From Pseudomonas sp. Irchel 3A7 (GTDB taxonomy: Bacteria > Pseudomonadota > Gammaproteobacteria > Pseudomonadales > Pseudomonadaceae), in assembly GCF_900187565.1 (NCBI RefSeq), contig NZ_FYED01000020.1, positions 1-64,000 of the forward strand: 64,000 nucleotides of DNA. The letters are read 5' to 3'. The position numbers were made by a program, and so were the translations under genes. The notes below the pieces were generated by a model. That model was not told the origin of the DNA and made no database searches. It saw only the letters and a program-made list of their open reading frames with translations. Positions 60,485 through 64,000 of this stretch are shown one piece after another. The first letter of the stretch is position 1. Every line of letters begins with the position of its first letter.

Positions 60485-61813
60485 TCAGCTCAAACCTTGA
60501 TCTTCGCCCATTGGCCGCCAATGCAAATTCCAGCCACCCGCCGCACTGCCATCCAGCCCGGGCAGGCTCGCCACCGCCAGCAATTGCCCGCCCTTGAACA
60601 ACAGCGGCAATCTGCCGCGCACGAACGGCGGCACCCCACGTTCGTTGAGCAAACGTTTCAAGTCGCGATGCCCTCGACCCGGCAACTCCATCACCTCTCC
60701 CCCTTCACGATAGCGGATCTGCAAAGGGCCATCGGGGATTTGCCCGCTGAGCGTGAGCACGCCATTGCCGGGCAACGCCAACGGCAGCGAGGGCTCGGGC
60801 CATGCGGCAACCGGGGGCGAACCGCGCAACCAGCTACCGGACAACCACCAGATCCGTCCGCCCGCCCGATGCAATTCGCCCTCCGCCAGCCGCCAGATCG
60901 GCCGCGCATCGCCGGTGGCATCACGCAAATCTTCCCAACCCGACCAATGGTCGCTGTCCGGCAGTCGTGTCAGTGGTTCGAGCCAGTGGCTGAGTGCATT
61001 GCGTTGACGTGCGAGCGAAAGCTTTTCCAGGGACGACAATTCAAGCGAGGGCAACCCCAGCCAATCGAACTCGCTGGTCGTTCTCGCCTGGCTCAAATCA
61101 ATTTGTGCCAGCTCATCGAGCAATCCCTGCGCTTCGCTCATGTGCGCAGCACTGCGGGCCATGGTCGCCACCGCTTGGGGCCAACGTGCACTCATCACAG
61201 GGAAAACCTGATGCCGCAGGTAGTTGCGCGAGAACTGTCGATCCTGGTTGGAAGGATCCTCGATCCAGCTCAGTTGATGCTCCGCCGCGTAGGCCTCAAG
61301 CTCCGCACGGGTGATATCGAGCAGTGGCCGCAGCAAATGCCCCCGACCCAGCGGACGCAGGCTCGGCATTCCCGACAACCCCCTCACCCCCGCCCCACGC
61401 AACAGGCGAAACAGCAGGGTTTCTGCCTGATCGTCACGATGCTGGGCAGTCAGCAGTACTTCTTTGGCCTGGGTCACTTCGGTGAACGCGGCATAACGCG
61501 CGTCCCGGGCCGCGCGTTCAAGGCTGGCACCGGATTGAACCTGAACCCGAACGACCTGCAGCGGCACACCCAGCCCCTCACACACCGATCGGCAATGCTC
61601 CGGCCATGCGTCTGCCGCAGCCTGAAGGCCGTGATGCACATGGATAGCGCTTAGCGCAGGCAGGGATTCGGTTTTCGCGAGGTGTGCGAGAAGGTGCAGC
61701 AGGACAGTGGAATCGAGGCCACCGGAGAAGGCGATGCGCCAGGTTTTGGCATTGCGCCACGGAGCGAGATTCGGGAGAAGCCTGGCTGGCAGATCAAATT
61801 TCGAAGCATTCAT
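60485..61813 (-). CDS. tilS: tRNA(Ile)-lysidine synthetase
   Basis: A 442-aa TilS that converts C34 of tRNA-Ile(CAT) to lysidine so that it reads AUA. The PP-loop 'FSGGLDSTVLLHLL' (about 29-42) and 'AQHRDDQAETLLFRLLRGAGVRGLSGM' are intact, and the C-terminal domain holds 'ELPGRGHRDLKRLLNERGVPPFVRGRLPLL'. Located between accA and pyrG. Confidence 0.95.
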   Translation of the reverse strand: MNASKFDLPARLLPNLAPWRNAKTWRIAFSGGLDSTVLLHLLAHLAKTESLPALSAIHVHHGLQAAADAWPEHCRSVCEGLGVPLQVVRVQVQSGASLERAARDARYAAFTEVTQAKEVLLTAQHRDDQAETLLFRLLRGAGVRGLSGMPSLRPLGRGHLLRPLLDITRAELEAYAAEHQLSWIEDPSNQDRQFSRNYLRHQVFPVMSARWPQAVATMARSAAHMSEAQGLLDELAQIDLSQARTTSEFDWLGLPSLELSSLEKLSLARQRNALSHWLEPLTRLPDSDHWSGWEDLRDATGDARPIWRLAEGELHRAGGRIWWLSGSWLRGSPPVAAWPEPSLPLALPGNGVLTLSGQIPDGPLQIRYREGGEVMELPGRGHRDLKRLLNERGVPPFVRGRLPLLFKGGQLLAVASLPGLDGSAAGGWNLHWRPMGEDQGLS

Positions 61814-61839
61814 AGATCGGTCGCTTCACATAGAACCAA

Positions 61840-61930
61840 TGTGGGAGCGAGCCTGCTCGCGAATTCCATTTAACATTCAACAAATTTGTTGGCTGTTATA
61901 CAGCTTTCGCGAGCAGGCTCGCTCCCACAG
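61840..61930. repeat. REP pair between accA and tilS
   Basis: 'tgtgggagcgagcctgctcgcgaat' and 'tttcgcgagcaggctcgctcccacag', about 40 nt apart. Here the flanking genes are codirectional, so the element lies inside or at the boundary of a transcript. Confidence 0.9.
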
Positions 61931-61955
61931 GGTTTTGCATCGTAGCCCGGTCAGA

Positions 61956-62903
61956 TCAGAGACCGTAGCTCATCAGACGCTCGTAACGACGGTCCAGCAG
62001 TGCCTTGTGGTCGAGCTTCTTGAGCATCGCCAGTTGCGAGCTCAACTCGGCACGAATCGAGGCAGCCGCAGCGGCCGGATCACGGTGCGCGCCGCCCAGC
62101 GGCTCGCTGATCACCTTGTCCACGATGCCCAGGCCTTTGAGGCGCTCGGCGGTGATGCCCATGGCTTCAGCGGCGTCCGGTGCTTTCTCCGCGGTTTTCC
62201 ACAGAATCGAAGCGCAACCTTCCGGCGAGATCACCGCGTAGGTCGAGTACTGCAGCATGTTCAGCTGATCGCAAACGCCGATCGCCAGCGCACCGCCGGA
62301 ACCACCTTCACCGATCACAGTGGCGATGATCGGGGTTTTCAGGCGAGCCATGACGCGCAGGTTCCAGGCAATCGCTTCGCTCTGGTTACGCTCTTCAGCG
62401 TCGATGCCAGGGTAGGCACCCGGGGTGTCGATGAAGGTCAGGATCGGCATTTTGAAGCGTTCGGCCATTTCCATCAGACGGCAGGCCTTGCGGTAGCCTT
62501 CCGGACGCGGCATACCGAAGTTGCGGCGAACCTTCTCGCGAACTTCACGGCCTTTCTGGTGACCGATCACCATCACAGGCTGGTCATCCAGACGAGCGAT
62601 ACCGCCCACGATGGCAGCGTCGTCGGAGAAGTGGCGGTCGCCGTGCAACTCATCGAACTCGGTGAAGATGTGTTCGATGTAGTCCAGGGTGTACGGACGT
62701 TTCGGATGACGCGCCAGGCGCGCGATCTGCCAGCTGGTCAGCTTGCCGAAGATGTCTTCGGTCAGCGTGCTGCTTTTGTCCTGCAGGCGGGAGATCTCAT
62801 CGCCGATATTCAGCGAATTGTCATTACCGACCAAGCGCAACTCTTCGATCTTGGCTTGCAGGTCGGCGATCGGCTGTTCGAAATCTAGAAAATTCGGGTT
62901 CAT
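61956..62903 (-). CDS. accA: Acetyl-CoA carboxylase carboxyltransferase subunit alpha
   Basis: A 315-aa AccA that, with AccD, transfers CO2 from carboxybiotin to acetyl-CoA at the start of fatty-acid synthesis. 'DFEQPIADLQAKIEELR' begins it; 'IGHQKGREVREKVRRNFGMPRPEGYRKA' and 'FIDTPGAYPGIDAEERNQSEAIAWNL' are family hallmarks. The ATG at 62903 is the usual start 'MNPNFLDFE'. It follows dnaE on the same strand. Confidence 0.97.
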   Translation of the reverse strand: MNPNFLDFEQPIADLQAKIEELRLVGNDNSLNIGDEISRLQDKSSTLTEDIFGKLTSWQIARLARHPKRPYTLDYIEHIFTEFDELHGDRHFSDDAAIVGGIARLDDQPVMVIGHQKGREVREKVRRNFGMPRPEGYRKACRLMEMAERFKMPILTFIDTPGAYPGIDAEERNQSEAIAWNLRVMARLKTPIIATVIGEGGSGGALAIGVCDQLNMLQYSTYAVISPEGCASILWKTAEKAPDAAEAMGITAERLKGLGIVDKVISEPLGGAHRDPAAAAASIRAELSSQLAMLKKLDHKALLDRRYERLMSYGL

Positions 62904-63044
62904 AGGCGTCCGTCTTGGGTCGACGTCCAAGAGAGCTTGGGCCGGCCGGTTGTCTATTCGCGCCCTACCTTAAGGGAGAGGCGCGTTCAGGTCGAGATTA
63001 AAAAAATTTGGTCACGATAAAGGAAGCGTAATGCCACCTCACCG

Positions 63045-64000
63045 TCAACGGTATTGGAGGAAGACGTTGTCTCGCCCGAACTGGTCACGCAGGGCTTGAA
63101 TCAACGCATCCGCCGGATCGATTCGCCAGCCTTCGCCGAACTGCAGCAGGGCCTTCGCATCGGGACTGGTGTAGTCCATGGTGATCGGGCACGCACCGCG
63201 GTGGCGCTTCAACAGTTCACCCAGCCAGCGTAGCTGATCGCCTTTGAGGTCCTTGGCATGCAACTTCAGGCGCAGGCTCTCGGCCAGGTTGGTGCGCGCG
63301 TCTTCCATGCTCATCACCCGCTTGACCCGCAACCGCAGGCCACCGGAGAAGTCGTCGTTGCTGACTTCACCTTCGACCACCACCATCGCATCGGTCTGCA
63401 ACAGCGATTGCGCGGAATGGAACGCATCGGCAAACAGCGACGCTTCGATCCGTCCGGAGCGGTCGTCGAGGGTGATGAACCCCATCTTGTCGCCCTTTTT
63501 GTTCTTCATCACCCGCAGGGCGATGATCATGCCGGCAACGGTCTGGGTATCACGCGCCGGCTTCAGGTCGATGATGCGTTGACGGGCGAAACGACGGATT
63601 TCACCTTCGTATTCGTCAATCGGGTGCCCGGTCAGGTACAGGCCCAGGGTGTCTTTCTCGCCTTTGAGCCGTTCCTTGAGGGTCAGCTCCTTGGCCTTGC
63701 GGTGATTGGCGTAGACGTCGGCGTCTTCTTCAACGAACAGACCGCCAAACAGGTCCGCATGGCCACTGTCGTGGGTCCGGGCAGTTTGCTCGGCCGCCTT
63801 GATCGCCTCTTCCATCGCGGTCAGCAACACCGCGCGGTTGCGGTCGATGTTGGCTTGATACGCCTTCGGCTCGTCGTGGAAATACGGCCCCAGACGATCC
63901 AGCGCACCACTACGGATCAAGCCGTCGAGGGTCCGCTTGTTGATACGCTTGAGGTCGACCCGGGCGCAGAAATCGAACAAATCCTTGAACGGACCGTCCA
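63045..64000 (-). CDS. dnaE: DNA polymerase III subunit alpha (C-terminal part, runs off the window)
   Basis: The last about 317 residues of the replicative polymerase. Visible parts are the helix-hairpin-helix region ('RINKRTLDGLIRSGALDRLG'), the 'LGLYLTGHPIDEYEGEI' stretch that precedes the OB domain, the OB fold ('TVAGMIIALRVMKNKKGDKMGFITLDDRSGRIEASLF') and the tau-binding C-terminus. The polymerase and PHP domains lie beyond base 64000. The frame stays open to the window edge. Confidence 0.95.
   Translation of the reverse strand, partial: DGPFKDLFDFCARVDLKRINKRTLDGLIRSGALDRLGPYFHDEPKAYQANIDRNRAVLLTAMEEAIKAAEQTARTHDSGHADLFGGLFVEEDADVYANHRKAKELTLKERLKGEKDTLGLYLTGHPIDEYEGEIRRFARQRIIDLKPARDTQTVAGMIIALRVMKNKKGDKMGFITLDDRSGRIEASLFADAFHSAQSLLQTDAMVVVEGEVSNDDFSGGLRLRVKRVMSMEDARTNLAESLRLKLHAKDLKGDQLRWLGELLKRHRGACPITMDYTSPDAKALLQFGEGWRIDPADALIQALRDQFGRDNVFLQYR

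Overview
The window is a high-GC gammaproteobacterial chromosome segment, almost certainly from a Pseudomonas of the P. fluorescens group. Three things support this. The gene order from erdR/dgkA through recX-recA-cinA, mutS-fdxA-rpoS-nlpD-pcm-surE-truD-ispF, fghA-adhC, ispD-ftsB-eno-kdsA-pyrG-tilS-accA-dnaE follows the order I know from P. aeruginosa. The intergenic spaces carry the 'tgtgggagcgagc / gctcgctcccaca' REP family typical of fluorescent pseudomonads. Family-level hallmarks such as rsmZ next to rpoS and the finR/fpr pair are present. These comparisons are from memory, not from a search.

Layout. 1-6140: DUF481 outer-membrane protein, alkyltransferase-like protein, AmpG-type permease, proS and an unassigned lipoprotein. 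6258-8031: dinB and two nearly identical initiator-tRNA transcription units. 8269-12203: mprF with a VirJ-type partner, probably synthesis and turnover of aminoacyl-phosphatidylglycerol. 12467-24637: housekeeping and accessory genes (kup, rimO, a GNAT, an S4 protein that looks like a dead pseudouridine synthase, DUF1456, rhlG, trmO, fpr/finR, dgkA, erdR, a DTW protein and two small proteins). 25121-28411: LOG protein, recX, recA with its LexA box, and cinA.

28486-43026 is a contractile phage-tail bacteriocin (R-type tailocin) between cinA and mutS. It holds a repressor, holin, baseplate, fibre, sheath, tube, tape measure and lysis genes, and no capsid, terminase, portal or integrase gene. Read in transcription order (minus strand): S24-family repressor, leader, holin, PA0615-like gene, spike V, W, J, I, fibre, fibre chaperone, a 69-aa protein, sheath, tube, E/E', tape measure, U, X, D, GH19 endolysin, Rz/Rz1. 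Three features are not visible as ordinary ORFs. One is a -1 frameshift that makes an E-E' fusion. One is an o-spanin nested in another frame of the i-spanin. One is an operator array (WATGCA-N4-TGCATW) laid over the predicted tailocin promoter and repeated upstream of the repressor. The leader between that promoter and the holin holds an open frame ending exactly at an intrinsic terminator, so the route of transcription into the lysis/tail operon is not obvious.

43225-64000 is the conserved mutS to dnaE block. It contains the sRNA rsmZ on the minus strand between fdxA and rpoS, with a GacA-type upstream site, and the formaldehyde-detoxification pair fghA-adhC with its LysR regulator. Regulation links several parts: RecA activated by DNA damage should drive both LexA cleavage at recA and self-cleavage of the tailocin repressor, and Gac/Rsm and RpoS signals are encoded side by side.
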